Source: an uncultured Granulosicoccus sp. (lineage in GTDB: Bacteria; Pseudomonadota; Gammaproteobacteria; Granulosicoccales; Granulosicoccaceae). Taken from it: DNA of 64,000 bases. The stretch spans positions 51,652-115,651 of the forward strand of contig CANLNQ010000024.1 in the NCBI GenBank assembly GCA_947492525.1, given 5' to 3'. The notes under the pieces were generated by a model. It ran no database searches. It had not been told where the DNA came from and saw only the letters and a list, made by a program, of their open reading frames with translations. Shown in pieces: positions 1-9,411 of the stretch. The translations under genes and the position numbers were made by a program. Each line of letters opens with the position of its first letter. The stretch's first letter is position 1.

Positions 1-102
1 CTCGTCGGCGGCATGGGTATCGGCAGCCTCGTGCCTGTGTTCGTCATCGTGCTCGTCGGCGGCATGGGTATCGTCAGCCTCGTGCCCGTGTTCGTCATGA
101 TG
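1..102. repeat. 51-bp in-frame tandem repeat encoding His/Asp/Glu-rich units
   Basis: Positions 1-51 and 52-102 are two copies of a 51-bp unit that differ at only a few bases. On the minus strand each copy encodes 17 residues containing HEA, DTHAADE and HDxEH-type motifs. The unit length is a multiple of three, so copy-number change keeps the frame. The array continues past the left edge, so the total copy number is unknown. Confidence 0.85.
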
Positions 103-870
103 CTCACCATCGTCATGCGAGTTGTCGCTATCGTGGCCGGAATGCTGATCATCGTGACCGGTGTCATCATCATGATGACTGGCTGATCGATGGCGATCCC
201 GAGTGGCAGTTTCTCCTACGTCGTGATAATGATCAGCCGACTCCGGGTGCGACATGATCACTTCAGAGTCGCTGGTCACGAAAAACAGAGTACCGGGTTC
301 GCGTTCGTTTTCGTGCAGGATCGTTTCCCATACCGTGTGCTGATCGAGGCTGAAGAAGGCCGCCATATCAGGGCCTACAGCCTCAGACAAGGGGTAATGG
401 ATCCAGACCGTATTGGCCGACATCAGCAGGCCGTGCTTGAGTTTTTCCGGCGTGACCGTCAGCTTTTCCTGCAACTGCCTGGTGTCGGCATTCTCTGACG
501 GGTAGATGATCTGATCAGCCTTGACCAGAACCATATCCTTCAGAAACGGGTCGGCATCGGTTCGTGCCCCCAGTGTCTCGACAAGCTCCGTCACCGAGTT
601 GTTGGAAAATCCGATATCCGCCGCGAACAGGGTTTCACTGACATTGTGCTGAAGTTCTTCAACAAGGTCGTGAAAGCCGAGGATATGATTCTGCAGGGTC
701 AGTTCGGCAATGCGTTTCTTGCTGGAGCTGATGGTGTCCTTGAATGTGAAATAGGTTATGGTGCCCAGCGCTGAAAGCAGAACGATCATTGCCATGCTGA
801 AGCTGAAGATGAGCTTGCCTCTGATCCGCAGCGACAAGCTTTTCCTGCACCATTGATATATCGTTGTCAT
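1..870 (-). CDS. Membrane-anchored sensor protein, N-terminal part, with His/Asp-rich extracytoplasmic tail (partial)
   Basis: The gene runs off the left edge, so only its first 290 codons are visible. The start is the ATG at 870, because an in-frame stop lies at 907-909 and no other start falls between. Residues about 20-42 form a hydrophobic membrane segment after a basic N-terminus (SLRIRGKL). Residues about 43-215 look like an extracytoplasmic helical sensory domain. From about residue 228 the chain becomes extremely rich in His, Asp and Glu (for example HHDDDTGHDDQHSGHD) and then enters a 17-residue tandem repeat. The layout matches the input half of a histidine kinase, diguanylate cyclase or chemoreceptor, but the output domain is outside the window. 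The His/acid tail suggests Zn, Ni or Cu binding; this is inference. No Shine-Dalgarno sequence is evident. Confidence 0.75.
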   Translation of the reverse strand, partial: MTTIYQWCRKSLSLRIRGKLIFSFSMAMIVLLSALGTITYFTFKDTISSSKKRIAELTLQNHILGFHDLVEELQHNVSETLFAADIGFSNNSVTELVETLGARTDADPFLKDMVLVKADQIIYPSENADTRQLQEKLTVTPEKLKHGLLMSANTVWIHYPLSEAVGPDMAAFFSLDQHTVWETILHENEREPGTLFFVTSDSEVIMSHPESADHYHDVGETATRDRHRSASHHDDDTGHDDQHSGHDSDNSHDDGEHHDEHGHEADDTHAADEHDDEHRHEAADTHAADE

Positions 871-1005
871 CCGACGAACCAGTTGAAGTGACAGGGCGCA
901 CTTGGCTCATTCAGAGACATCTGCCCATCTATCGGTGTGAAGTACCATGGGTAGAGAATCGGCAGTTGCACTTAAAAACTTAGTCTCCTTGTGAATCGGC
1001 GAAAC

Positions 1006-1911
1006 ATGTCAGAAATCTTGGTTGAATGTCAGCAGCTGGGCAAACGCTATGGAAGCGCATCCGCTCTGAATGGGGTAACCCTTGAGCTGACCGCCGGTGA
1101 CCCGATCGCGCTGGTAGGTCCGAATGGCGCTGGAAAGACCACGCTGATCAGCCTGATTTGTGGGTTCATCGGCAAAAGCGACGGGCAGATCAAGGTTCTG
1201 GGGGAGTCACCCGGTGCGTCTGCCCTGAGTGGGAGGCTGGCGGCGCTGCCGCAGGATGCCTTGCTCGATCCGCGCCTGAGCGTAGGGCGTCAGTTGAGAT
1301 TTCTGGCTCGGTTGCAGGGCATGTCGGACAAGCTTGCACGACGCGAAGTACAGCGCGTACTGGAGACCGTGGATCTGCGCGATTCCATGAATACTCGGCC
1401 GGCTGATCTGAGCCACGGCATGCGCAAGCGTATCGCCATCGCTCAGGCGCTTTTGGGTTCTCCGGAGCTGGTATTGCTTGACGAGCCAACCGCTGGAATC
1501 GATCCACCCAATGCCAGGATGATTCGTGATCTCATTCGCCAGCAGTCGGCCACCACGACGTTTCTGGTCAGCTCGCACAATCTGGACGAACTGGAGCGAT
1601 TGTGCAGCACGGTGGTCTATCTGGAGAAGGGGCGACTGGTCAGTGTGGGGCCAGTGCTCGACGACGCCTCACAGGCCATCATCACCTTGCGTCTGGCAGA
1701 CGTCGCCGAGAGTGAATTCATGGAAGCGGCGGCCAGTCTGCCCGGAATCCAGCAGTTGAGCCGTGGTGCCCAGGGTGACTACCTCATTCAGGCAGATGAT
1801 GATATGCGTGCCAGTCTGTCATTGATGCAATTGCTGAACGACCGGCATTGGAAATACCGGCTGATGAGTCGTGGCAAGTCGCTGGAAGAGCGCCTCTACG
1901 GCAAGACCTGA
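1006..1911 (+). CDS. ABC transporter ATP-binding protein (ABC-2/CcmA-NosF type), orphan
   Basis: This is a single nucleotide-binding domain protein of about 300 residues. It shows Walker A GPNGAGKTT, a signature variant LSHGMRKR, Walker B LVLLDEPTAGIDP and the H-loop SSHN. After about residue 215 a C-terminal domain follows, typical of ATPases that power ABC-2 exporters such as NosF or GldA-like systems. The ATG at 1006 gives the usual family start; an in-frame GTG at 991 is possible, and neither has a clear ribosome binding site. No permease gene is adjacent: the left neighbour is a divergent sensor and the right neighbour is on the opposite strand. The partner must be encoded elsewhere or be shared. 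The substrate is unknown. Confidence 0.85.
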   Translation: MSEILVECQQLGKRYGSASALNGVTLELTAGDPIALVGPNGAGKTTLISLICGFIGKSDGQIKVLGESPGASALSGRLAALPQDALLDPRLSVGRQLRFLARLQGMSDKLARREVQRVLETVDLRDSMNTRPADLSHGMRKRIAIAQALLGSPELVLLDEPTAGIDPPNARMIRDLIRQQSATTTFLVSSHNLDELERLCSTVVYLEKGRLVSVGPVLDDASQAIITLRLADVAESEFMEAAASLPGIQQLSRGAQGDYLIQADDDMRASLSLMQLLNDRHWKYRLMSRGKSLEERLYGKT

Positions 1912-1932
1912 GCGGCCTGGCTGTGTGCCGGC

Positions 1933-3159
1933 TCAGGCCGGCACTTCTCGCGTCTTGATGGACAGATTGTGCGTCAGGGTGCGATGCACAGGGCACTTGT
2001 CCGCGATCGCCATCAGGCGTGCGCGTTGATCCTCGTCGAGATCGCCGTGCAGCACGATATCGCGATCGATGACATCGATCTGCATGGGCTTGTCTTCACA
2101 GCCTTCGCAATCCTTTAGATGCTCCCGACTGTGTCGCAGTGTCACGTCGACGTTGTCCAGGGGCCATTTCTTGCGGGCGGCATACATTCTGATGGTCATG
2201 GCGGTGCAGGTACCAACCGATGCCAGCAGATGTTCGTAAGGATCCGGGCCTGCATTGTTACCACCGACTGACGAGGGTTCGTCCGCTATCCACTGATGAT
2301 CATCGCTATAGACATCGAGCATGAACTTGCGATTGCGTTCACTGATGCCGACTTCGCCCTTGCTGATGCCGGGGCGGGCACTGGCGTTTGCATCACTGGC
2401 AACACGAACCTGGCGCAGAGCCCAGGCTGCGATCATGTCTGCCACGTATTCTGCATCCTCTGCACGGGTCAGCAGATGATCGGCCTTGTCCAGACTGATG
2501 AAGCTCTTGGGGTGACGTGCAGCCTTGTAGATACGCTCGGCTTCGGCAATGTTCACCGTGGCATCAACCGGGGAATGCATGATCAGCAGCGCCGCCTTGA
2601 GCTGGGCAATATGCGCTTCCGAAGTCTGGTTGATGTCATCGAGAAACTGTTTGCGGATGGTGAACTGACGTCCCGCCAGACTCACCCGGGCTTCGCCATC
2701 GCGCTCTATCGTGTCCAGATCACAGGCAAATTGTGCAGAGACATGGCGTGCATCGCCGGGAGAGCCGATGGTTGCGACCCCCTTGCACTCGGGAATCTCG
2801 TGTGCAGCCGAGAGTACGGCGGTGCCTCCCAGGCTATGCCCGATCAGCAGCGATGGAGGCATGCCTTCCTCGCGCAGATGATTGGCAGCGGCGATCAGGT
2901 CCTGCACATTGGAGGAGAAATTGGTATTGGAAAAGTCGCCATCGCTGTTGCCAAGACCGGTGAAATCGAAACGCATGACTGCATAGCCGCGCTTCACCAG
3001 AGCCCGGGAGATGCGCGAGGCTGCCGCGATGTCCTTGCCACAGGTGAAACAATGCGCAAACAGGGCCGTGGCAATGGGTGCCTGATCAGGGGTTTCCAGC
3101 AAGCCTGCCAGAGCGCTGCCCTGAGAGCCCTGGAATTCGAATTTGCGTCTGGCTGGCAT
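1933..3159 (-). CDS. Bifunctional alpha/beta hydrolase - OsmC family protein
   Basis: The 408-residue protein joins two domains. Residues about 1-255 are an alpha/beta hydrolase with nucleophile motif GHSLGG (Ser109). Residues about 265-408 are an OsmC/Ohr-like domain with the two reactive cysteines in SVGTCTAM and DKCPVH. OsmC proteins reduce organic hydroperoxides through such a cysteine pair. The hydrolase may release acyl or ester substrates for it, though the real substrate of this known fusion family is unsettled. The gene ends only 21 bp from the convergent ABC ATPase and starts 1 bp from the stop of tesA, so it is probably the second gene of a tesA operon. Confidence 0.85.
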   Translation of the reverse strand: MPARRKFEFQGSQGSALAGLLETPDQAPIATALFAHCFTCGKDIAAASRISRALVKRGYAVMRFDFTGLGNSDGDFSNTNFSSNVQDLIAAANHLREEGMPPSLLIGHSLGGTAVLSAAHEIPECKGVATIGSPGDARHVSAQFACDLDTIERDGEARVSLAGRQFTIRKQFLDDINQTSEAHIAQLKAALLIMHSPVDATVNIAEAERIYKAARHPKSFISLDKADHLLTRAEDAEYVADMIAAWALRQVRVASDANASARPGISKGEVGISERNRKFMLDVYSDDHQWIADEPSSVGGNNAGPDPYEHLLASVGTCTAMTIRMYAARKKWPLDNVDVTLRHSREHLKDCEGCEDKPMQIDVIDRDIVLHGDLDEDQRARLMAIADKCPVHRTLTHNLSIKTREVPA

Positions 3160-3160
3160 A

Positions 3161-3793
3161 TCAACTGTTTCCTGTAATGAAATTCCTGATCAATGGCAGC
3201 ACGTGCTCCATGATCAGTGGCTGTGCATCGGCGGATGGGTGGATGCCATCTGCCTGGAAATAGTCTCTTTCCGTAGCGATAGGTTCCAGTAGAAAGGGCA
3301 ACAGGGTGCTGTCCGAGTTCTCCGCCGCCTTGCCAAACGCCTCTGAGAACATCTTTCGATAGGCCGGCCCGTAGTTGCTGGGAATCATCATGCCGGCAAT
3401 CAGCACATCGGCGCCGCCGTCTTGCGCAATCTTCGCCATGCCTTCCAGATTGGCCTGCATGGTGGCTGGCTGATAGCCGCGCAGACCATCGTTGCCCCCC
3501 AGCTCTATCACCAGCAGATCGGGTTCGAAACGTTCCATGGCGTCTGGCAGGCGGCGCAGGCCTCCGGCCGTGGTGTCACCGCTGATGCTGGCGTTGACGA
3601 TCTGCACGTCGAGCCCTTCCTCGACCAGGGTCTGTTCAGCCAGATGCACCCAGCCATCCTCTTCCGGCAAGCCGTAGGCTGCGCCGATGCTGTCCCCCAT
3701 GACCAGGACAGTGTAGGTATCGGCGCGCACCGAGAATGCGGCGAGAAAGGCCCCCAGCAGGAGCGTGGTTCGAAGCAGTGCAATCATTTTCAT
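3161..3793 (-). CDS. tesA: Periplasmic arylesterase / thioesterase-lysophospholipase I (TesA-like)
   Basis: This 210-residue SGNH hydrolase has an N-terminal signal peptide (hydrophobic core about residues 5-23, cleavage near RADT). Block I is GDSI with catalytic Ser35, block III is GGND, and block V is DGIHPSA carrying the catalytic Asp and His. The length fits TesA, a periplasmic enzyme that hydrolyses acyl thioesters, aryl esters and lysophospholipids. It is divergent from the ybbA-ybbP genes, the same arrangement as in E. coli, which strengthens the assignment. The 86-bp region between them must hold both promoters. Confidence 0.9.
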   Translation of the reverse strand: MKMIALLRTTLLLGAFLAAFSVRADTYTVLVMGDSIGAAYGLPEEDGWVHLAEQTLVEEGLDVQIVNASISGDTTAGGLRRLPDAMERFEPDLLVIELGGNDGLRGYQPATMQANLEGMAKIAQDGGADVLIAGMMIPSNYGPAYRKMFSEAFGKAAENSDSTLLPFLLEPIATERDYFQADGIHPSADAQPLIMEHVLPLIRNFITGNS

Positions 3794-3879
3794 AACTTGA
3801 GCATCCTGAAACTATCCCCATTATCCGCGTTTCAACGCTGGCATGAAGTTCTGCCGGCAATCACCTCGAGTGAGAGCGC

Positions 3880-4617
3880 ATGAACAGTCCGACTCCCGCA
3901 GGCATCAATAGTGCCGCAGGCGCCAGTAATGCTGCGTCCGCAAACCCGGAAGCTGTACTCAGCGGAACCCAGATCGCCAAGCGTGTCAGTGGCCCCGAGG
4001 GTGAACTTACTATCCTGCACCAGTTGGACATCGAGGTACACTCGGGTGAAGCGGTTGCCATCGTGGGCCCGTCCGGATCCGGCAAGTCGACGCTGCTGGG
4101 CATACTGGCGGGTCTGGATACACCCAGTGAAGGACAGGTGGAATTGCTGCACCAGCCCTTGTCGTCCATGGATGAAGATGCGCGAGCACGCCTGCGAGCC
4201 GGTCAGGTCGGCTTTGTATTCCAGAGCTTCCAGTTGCTGCCGGGACTGACAGCCCTCGAGAATGTCATGTTGCCACTGGAATTGACGGGAGAGGCTGATG
4301 CGGCTGATCGAGCCCGCGCCATGCTCGAAAAGGTCGGGCTGCAACATCGTTCCGGTCATCAGCCCTTGCAGCTGTCCGGTGGTGAGCAGCAGCGTGTGGC
4401 GCTGGCGCGTGCCTTCGTCTCGGAACCGGCTCTGCTGTTCGCCGATGAACCCACGGGCAACCTGGACAGTGAAACCGGCGGCAAGGTCATCGAACTGATG
4501 TTCTCCCTGACCCGCCAGCAGGGTGCGGCGGTGGTTTTGGTCACGCATGACGACAATCTGGCTGCGCGTTGCGACCGTATTCTGCGTATGGGTAATGGCA
4601 GGTTGGAAGCCTTGTGA
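3880..4617 (+). CDS. ybbA: ABC transporter ATP-binding protein YbbA (LolD family)
   Basis: This 245-residue ATPase of the LolD/MacB class has Walker A GPSGSGKSTLL, a Q-loop in FVFQSFQLLPGL, signature LSGGEQQRVALARA and Walker B LLFADEPTGNLD. An Ala/Asn-rich extension of about 25 residues precedes the domain; it could be trimmed if a later start is used, but no other good start is seen. The downstream permease gene overlaps the stop by GTGA (4614-4617), showing a two-gene operon. By family the pair acts on inner-membrane or periplasmic lipophilic substrates. Its exact role is not known even in E. coli. Confidence 0.9.
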   Translation: MNSPTPAGINSAAGASNAASANPEAVLSGTQIAKRVSGPEGELTILHQLDIEVHSGEAVAIVGPSGSGKSTLLGILAGLDTPSEGQVELLHQPLSSMDEDARARLRAGQVGFVFQSFQLLPGLTALENVMLPLELTGEADAADRARAMLEKVGLQHRSGHQPLQLSGGEQQRVALARAFVSEPALLFADEPTGNLDSETGGKVIELMFSLTRQQGAAVVLVTHDDNLAARCDRILRMGNGRLEAL

Positions 4618-7175
4618 GTATCGCTACATCGATAGACGCCTCGAACAACGCTGCACCGCAGGCGGTGCGACCGGCCGCTGGCTGGTGGCGTCAGTTCCGG
4701 TTTGCATTGCGCTCGCTGGGGCGGGATCTGCGCGCTGGTGAATTGCGGGTACTGGCTCTGGCGCTGTTGATCGCAGTCGCTTCGGTGACCGCCGTCGGCT
4801 TCTTCACTGATCGCATCGGACGGGCCGTGGAGCGACAGGCCAGTGATGTACTGGCCGCTGATCTGATCGCCACATCGGGTTTTCCACTGCCCGAACAATT
4901 ACTTGCCGATGTGGCGCAGAGTGGTCTGCAGACCTCGCAACATGTGCGTTTCCCCAGTGTGGTGATCAACGAACGCAACGAATCCCAGCTGGTTGCCATG
5001 AAGGCGGTCTCCGAGGGTTATCCCTTGCGCGGTCGCTTGCAGCTGGCCAGTATCGCTGATCCGGCAACGGTCCTGCCGCAGGAGCGGGGCGTGCCGGAAC
5101 CGGGAACCGTCTGGGTCGACAGTCAGTTGAGGGCTGCCCTGGCACTGGAGCCCGGTGATACGCTGACGCTGGGCATGGCTGATTTCACGGTCGACAAGGT
5201 CCTGCTGTACGAGCCGGATCGTGGCGAGAATGCCTTCGAGTTCGCGCCACGCGTCATGATCAATCTGCAGGATCTCGAGTCGGCGGGTCTGCTGGTGGAA
5301 GGCAGCCGCGCCCGCTATACCCTGCTCATGGCTGGAGAACCCGCTGCGGTCGAGCAGGCGCGTGACCAGCTGGAAGCCGATTACACGAGCGAGGTTCGTG
5401 TTCAGGGCGTTCGCGATGGCAGCCCGCAGATGAAGCGGGCGCTTGATCGGGCGCAGCGTTTTCTGGGGTTGGCCTCGGTGGTTACCGTGTTGCTGGCAGG
5501 CGCCGCCATTGCGCTCGCCGTGCGTCACTTCGCGCTGCGTCAGGCCGATGCCAGTGCGGTCATGCGAACACTGGGTGCCACGCGCTCGGAAGTCATTGTC
5601 TGGCTGTGTACGCGACTGGCTCTGATCGCACTGGTTGCCTCCGCGATCGGCATTGCCGTCGGCTGGTTTGCCCAGCTGATCCTAGCGAATCTGCTGCAGG
5701 GCTGGTTCGGTCTGGACCTGCCGGCACCCGGATTCATGCCACCGCTGATCGGCACCCTGACAGCCTTTATCGCGCTGGCGGGTTTCGGCTTGCTGCCGAT
5801 CATCCAGGCAGGTCGCGTCAATGTCATGCGGGTACTGCAGCGAGACTACAGTGGCATGAACACGAGCACCGTCGTGACCGGACTGCTGGGGCTACTTGCC
5901 ACCTTTCTGGTGGTGTTGCTGCTGTCGCGCGATTTCCTGCTCAGCGCCATTGTGGTTCTGGGGGTGGTTGCCATGCTTTGCCTCTTTGCCTTTGCCGGAC
6001 GCTTCATGATCCGCTCGGTCAGAGTCTTGGCCGGTCCGCGTTTTCGACTCAGCACGGCCGGCTTGCAGCGGCGCTCGGCCAGCAGCATCGTGCAGTTGGC
6101 CGCATTTGCCATGGGTATCATGGCCTTGCTGCTGATTGCCATCGTGCGAGTGGATCTTCTCTCTGCCTGGGAACAGGACCTGCCGGCTGATGCACCCAAT
6201 GTCTTCGTTCTCAACATTCAGGCCGATCAGGTCGAGGGCCTGGCAGCCGAGCTGGAGTCCGAGGGAATCGAGACGACCGGTATTCACCCGATGGTTCGTG
6301 CGCGTCTGGTTGCGCACAACGGTGAGCCGGTGCTCGATGAAACGTCCGATGAGGGCGACGAACGCCGGGCACGGCGTGAATACAATCTGTCCTGGTCCAA
6401 TACGCTGCCGCAGGAGAACAAGGTGGTTGCCGGCGAATGGTGGGCAAGCGATGGCAGCGCGCCTCCCTTGCTGTCGATCGAGCAGGAATGGGCCGAAGAA
6501 CGCGGTTATGCCATCGGCGATACGCTGACCTTCAAGAGTGCAGGGGTCGAGACAACCGCCACGATAGCCAACTGGCGCGAAGTGGATTGGGAGTCGTTCC
6601 AGGTAAATTTCTTTGCCGTCGCCTCTCCGGCAATGCTCCAGGGCATGCCGGCTACCTATGTCACCAGCTTCCATATCGATGGCGATTTCGTGGCCACCAC
6701 CACCGATTGGGTGCGTCAGTTTCCGGGCATTGCCACGCTCGATGTTGGTGCAATCATCACGCGAGTCAAGTCTTTGATGGATCGGGCCTCTTTAGCGGTA
6801 GAATATGTCTTCCTGTTCACATTGCTGGCCGGGTTCTGCGTGTTGTTGGCAGCTGTGCAAAGTAGTCAGGGGGAACGTATTCGCGAGTCCGCTCTGCTGC
6901 GTGCTCTGGGTGCTTCACATCGGCAGTTGCGTGAGGCTGTGGTAGCCGAATTTGCCATCCTGGGTGCCATCGCGGGCCTGTTGGCCGCCTTGTTCGCTAC
7001 CATCATTGCGTGGTCCCTGAGTCGGTTTGTGTTCGAACTTCCGTTTCAACTGAACGTCTGGTTATGGATTATCGGAGTATCTGGCGGGGCAGTTGGTATT
7101 GCCACTGCCGGCTATCTGGCTACACGGCGGGTGTTGTACACACCTCCCATCGTGGCGCTGCGCCATACCAACTGA
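4614..7175 (+). CDS. ybbP: FtsX-like permease YbbP
   Basis: This 853-residue inner-membrane protein has the duplicated FtsX architecture. A first transmembrane helix lies near residues 42-63, followed by a periplasmic MacB-like domain. Helix clusters are near residues 275-300, 325-355, 370-400, 415-465 and 495-515. A second periplasmic domain and three C-terminal helices (about 725-745, 775-800 and 815-840) complete it. The start is GTG at 4614, overlapping the ybbA stop. The size matches YbbP of E. coli (about 800 residues). It should form the membrane part of a MacB-type mechanotransmission complex with YbbA, next to the periplasmic esterase TesA. Confidence 0.9.
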   Translation: MSIATSIDASNNAAPQAVRPAAGWWRQFRFALRSLGRDLRAGELRVLALALLIAVASVTAVGFFTDRIGRAVERQASDVLAADLIATSGFPLPEQLLADVAQSGLQTSQHVRFPSVVINERNESQLVAMKAVSEGYPLRGRLQLASIADPATVLPQERGVPEPGTVWVDSQLRAALALEPGDTLTLGMADFTVDKVLLYEPDRGENAFEFAPRVMINLQDLESAGLLVEGSRARYTLLMAGEPAAVEQARDQLEADYTSEVRVQGVRDGSPQMKRALDRAQRFLGLASVVTVLLAGAAIALAVRHFALRQADASAVMRTLGATRSEVIVWLCTRLALIALVASAIGIAVGWFAQLILANLLQGWFGLDLPAPGFMPPLIGTLTAFIALAGFGLLPIIQAGRVNVMRVLQRDYSGMNTSTVVTGLLGLLATFLVVLLLSRDFLLSAIVVLGVVAMLCLFAFAGRFMIRSVRVLAGPRFRLSTAGLQRRSASSIVQLAAFAMGIMALLLIAIVRVDLLSAWEQDLPADAPNVFVLNIQADQVEGLAAELESEGIETTGIHPMVRARLVAHNGEPVLDETSDEGDERRARREYNLSWSNTLPQENKVVAGEWWASDGSAPPLLSIEQEWAEERGYAIGDTLTFKSAGVETTATIANWREVDWESFQVNFFAVASPAMLQGMPATYVTSFHIDGDFVATTTDWVRQFPGIATLDVGAIITRVKSLMDRASLAVEYVFLFTLLAGFCVLLAAVQSSQGERIRESALLRALGASHRQLREAVVAEFAILGAIAGLLAALFATIIAWSLSRFVFELPFQLNVWLWIIGVSGGAVGIATAGYLATRRVLYTPPIVALRHTN

Positions 7176-7236
7176 CGGCGGTTGCAGAGGCTGAGCCAAT
7201 GGCCAGCCTCGCTGATGTACGTCGAGGTAACTGGAC

Positions 7237-9393
7237 ATGAAGCATGCCTTCACGTCGGACGAGAGCGCGTTTGCAACACTTGAGTCCACGAAGGAGTATC
7301 TGGCCGAGAACTGTACGCGCAATCAGGCCCTGGTGATCAGGCGCGCTGTGGAGCATGCCTGGGAACTGTGCGGGCTCAAGAGCTGCTACCCGGACCCGAT
7401 ACACGTGGCGGCCCAGCTCAAGCACATGCGCGCCGATGTGCCCATCCTGGTCTCGGCTCTGTTCGGCACTGATGTGTCTGCCAGGCACCATTCGATAGAT
7501 TTCATACGAGAGCATTACGGTCAGGAGATCGCGCAGTTGACCGACAGCGTGCGCTGGTTGAATGAACTGACCATCAACGATGCCTACGGTTCGGGAGATC
7601 AGGCCGAGACATTGCGTCGCATGGTGCTGACCATGGTCGCAGACGTACGCGTCGTGCTGGTCAAGCTCGCCTACCGTACGCAGCGCCTGTACCTGCTGGT
7701 CAAGTCCGGCAGGCCTGAAGTGAGTTATCAGGTGGCCCAGGAAACACTGAGCATCTACACACCTCTGGCCAATCGCCTGGGTCTGGGCCAGTTGAAGTGG
7801 GAGCTGGAAGACGTCGCGTTTCGTATCGTGGAGCCCGATGCCTACAAGCGCATCGCCAAGGCCCTGGAAGAGAACCGCGCGGCACGGGAAGTCTATATCA
7901 AGGATTTTGTTGCCGACCTGTCACATCGCGTCGAGAGTCACGGTATCAAGGGGGCCTCGGTCTTTGGCAGGCCCAAGCACATCTACAGCATCTGGAAGAA
8001 GATGCGAGACAAGCACATCGGCTTTTCCGATCTGTTCGACGTCAGGGCGGTACGTGTGCTGGTTGACGATGTGCAGCAGTGTTACAGCGTGCTGGGTGTC
8101 GCCCACAGCATCTGGCAACCGATCAGCCGTGAGTTCGACGACTACATTGCCAACCCTAAGGGCAATGGTTATCGCTCACTGCATACTGCGGTCATCGGTC
8201 CGCGCGGCAAGCCGGTCGAGATACAGATACGGACGCGGGCGATGGATGACGATGCCGAAAACGGCGTTGCAGCGCATTGGGCCTACAAGGAAGGGGCGCC
8301 GGTTGATCTGAACCTGCAGAAAGGCATCAATGCGCTGCGGCAGTTGCTCGATGACAGCGAGGATGAATTCCTGGTTGAAGGCTTTTCGCAGCAGATGGAC
8401 TCGCAGCGCGTCTATGTGTTCACGCCCAAGGGGGAGGTCATCGACCTGAGCCGGGGAGCAACACCGCTGGATTTTGCCTATCATATCCATTCCGAGATCG
8501 GTCATCGCTGTCGCGGTGCAAAGGTCAATGGACGTATCGTGCCCCTGACCTATGCTCTGACCAATGGCGATCAGGTGGAAATCCTGACCACCCGCGAACC
8601 GGCGCCGAGTCGTGACTGGTTGAACCGGTCTTTGGGCTATATCAACAGCAGCCGTGCTCGCAGCAAGGTGCGCGCCTGGTTCAATCAACAGGACCATGAC
8701 CAGCAGCTGGCAGAAGGGCGAGCCATACTGGATCGTGAGCTGAAGCGCTACAAGGCCAGTTCGCTATCCATCGATACGCTGGTCAAGCGGCTGAAGTTCG
8801 ACAAGCAGAACGATCTGTTCGTGGCGATCGGTCGCAATGATGTCACGGTGGCGCAGATTGTCGGCGCCATCGATCATCTGGCCGTACCGGTCGAACGTCC
8901 GCTGGAGCCGGTCAGTCGGCAACCCAGGGCTCTGGATCCTGCCTCCGGGGCCATTCACGTGCGCGGCGTGGGCAATCTGCTGACTCAGATCGCACCATGC
9001 TGTCAACCGGTACCACCCGACAGCATCATCGGTTTCATCACCCGCGGCAAGGGTGTGACCATTCACCGCGCCGATTGCGCCAATATCCTGAGTCTGCGCG
9101 AATCGGAGCGTGAACGACTGATCGATGTGGAGTGGGGAGATGACGAGGCCAGTCGCTATCATGTCGATATACATATCACCGCCTACGACCGCCACGGCCT
9201 GTTGCGTGACGTATCCACTGTGCTCTCGGCATTGAACGTGGATGTGGTGTCCGTCAACACCCTCAGCGATCAATCCTCACAGACTGCCGACATGAAGATC
9301 GGGGTACATATTGCCAATACGTCGGAACTGACCACCATCATGGACAAGATTCGTCAGCTCCGGAACGTACAGGACGTTGAGCGGGTCAGTTAG
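7237..9393 (+). CDS. relA: RelA-type GTP pyrophosphokinase ((p)ppGpp synthetase)
   Basis: The 718-residue protein has the long RSH layout. The N-terminal HD hydrolase region (about 30-160) lacks the catalytic His-Asp pair and reads FGTDVSARHHS, so hydrolase activity should be lost. The synthetase domain (about 220-350) carries EFDDYIANPKGNGYRSLHT, the acidic EFDD form typical of RelA rather than the SpoT form. A TGS domain follows (about 391-450), then a Cys-rich zinc-finger-like region starting with CCQPVPPD near 588 and a C-terminal ACT domain (about 641-718). It binds stalled ribosomes with uncharged tRNA and makes (p)ppGpp. A GAGG ribosome binding site lies 9 bp before the ATG. Confidence 0.95.
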   Translation: MKHAFTSDESAFATLESTKEYLAENCTRNQALVIRRAVEHAWELCGLKSCYPDPIHVAAQLKHMRADVPILVSALFGTDVSARHHSIDFIREHYGQEIAQLTDSVRWLNELTINDAYGSGDQAETLRRMVLTMVADVRVVLVKLAYRTQRLYLLVKSGRPEVSYQVAQETLSIYTPLANRLGLGQLKWELEDVAFRIVEPDAYKRIAKALEENRAAREVYIKDFVADLSHRVESHGIKGASVFGRPKHIYSIWKKMRDKHIGFSDLFDVRAVRVLVDDVQQCYSVLGVAHSIWQPISREFDDYIANPKGNGYRSLHTAVIGPRGKPVEIQIRTRAMDDDAENGVAAHWAYKEGAPVDLNLQKGINALRQLLDDSEDEFLVEGFSQQMDSQRVYVFTPKGEVIDLSRGATPLDFAYHIHSEIGHRCRGAKVNGRIVPLTYALTNGDQVEILTTREPAPSRDWLNRSLGYINSSRARSKVRAWFNQQDHDQQLAEGRAILDRELKRYKASSLSIDTLVKRLKFDKQNDLFVAIGRNDVTVAQIVGAIDHLAVPVERPLEPVSRQPRALDPASGAIHVRGVGNLLTQIAPCCQPVPPDSIIGFITRGKGVTIHRADCANILSLRESERERLIDVEWGDDEASRYHVDIHITAYDRHGLLRDVSTVLSALNVDVVSVNTLSDQSSQTADMKIGVHIANTSELTTIMDKIRQLRNVQDVERVS

Positions 9394-9411
9394 CGCGGTA
9401 TACTCTCGCTC

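Noticed and set aside
2296..3177. Long plus-strand frame opposite the hydrolase-OsmC gene
   Set aside because: It lies entirely on the opposite strand of a gene with clear family motifs and has no motif or ribosome binding site of its own.
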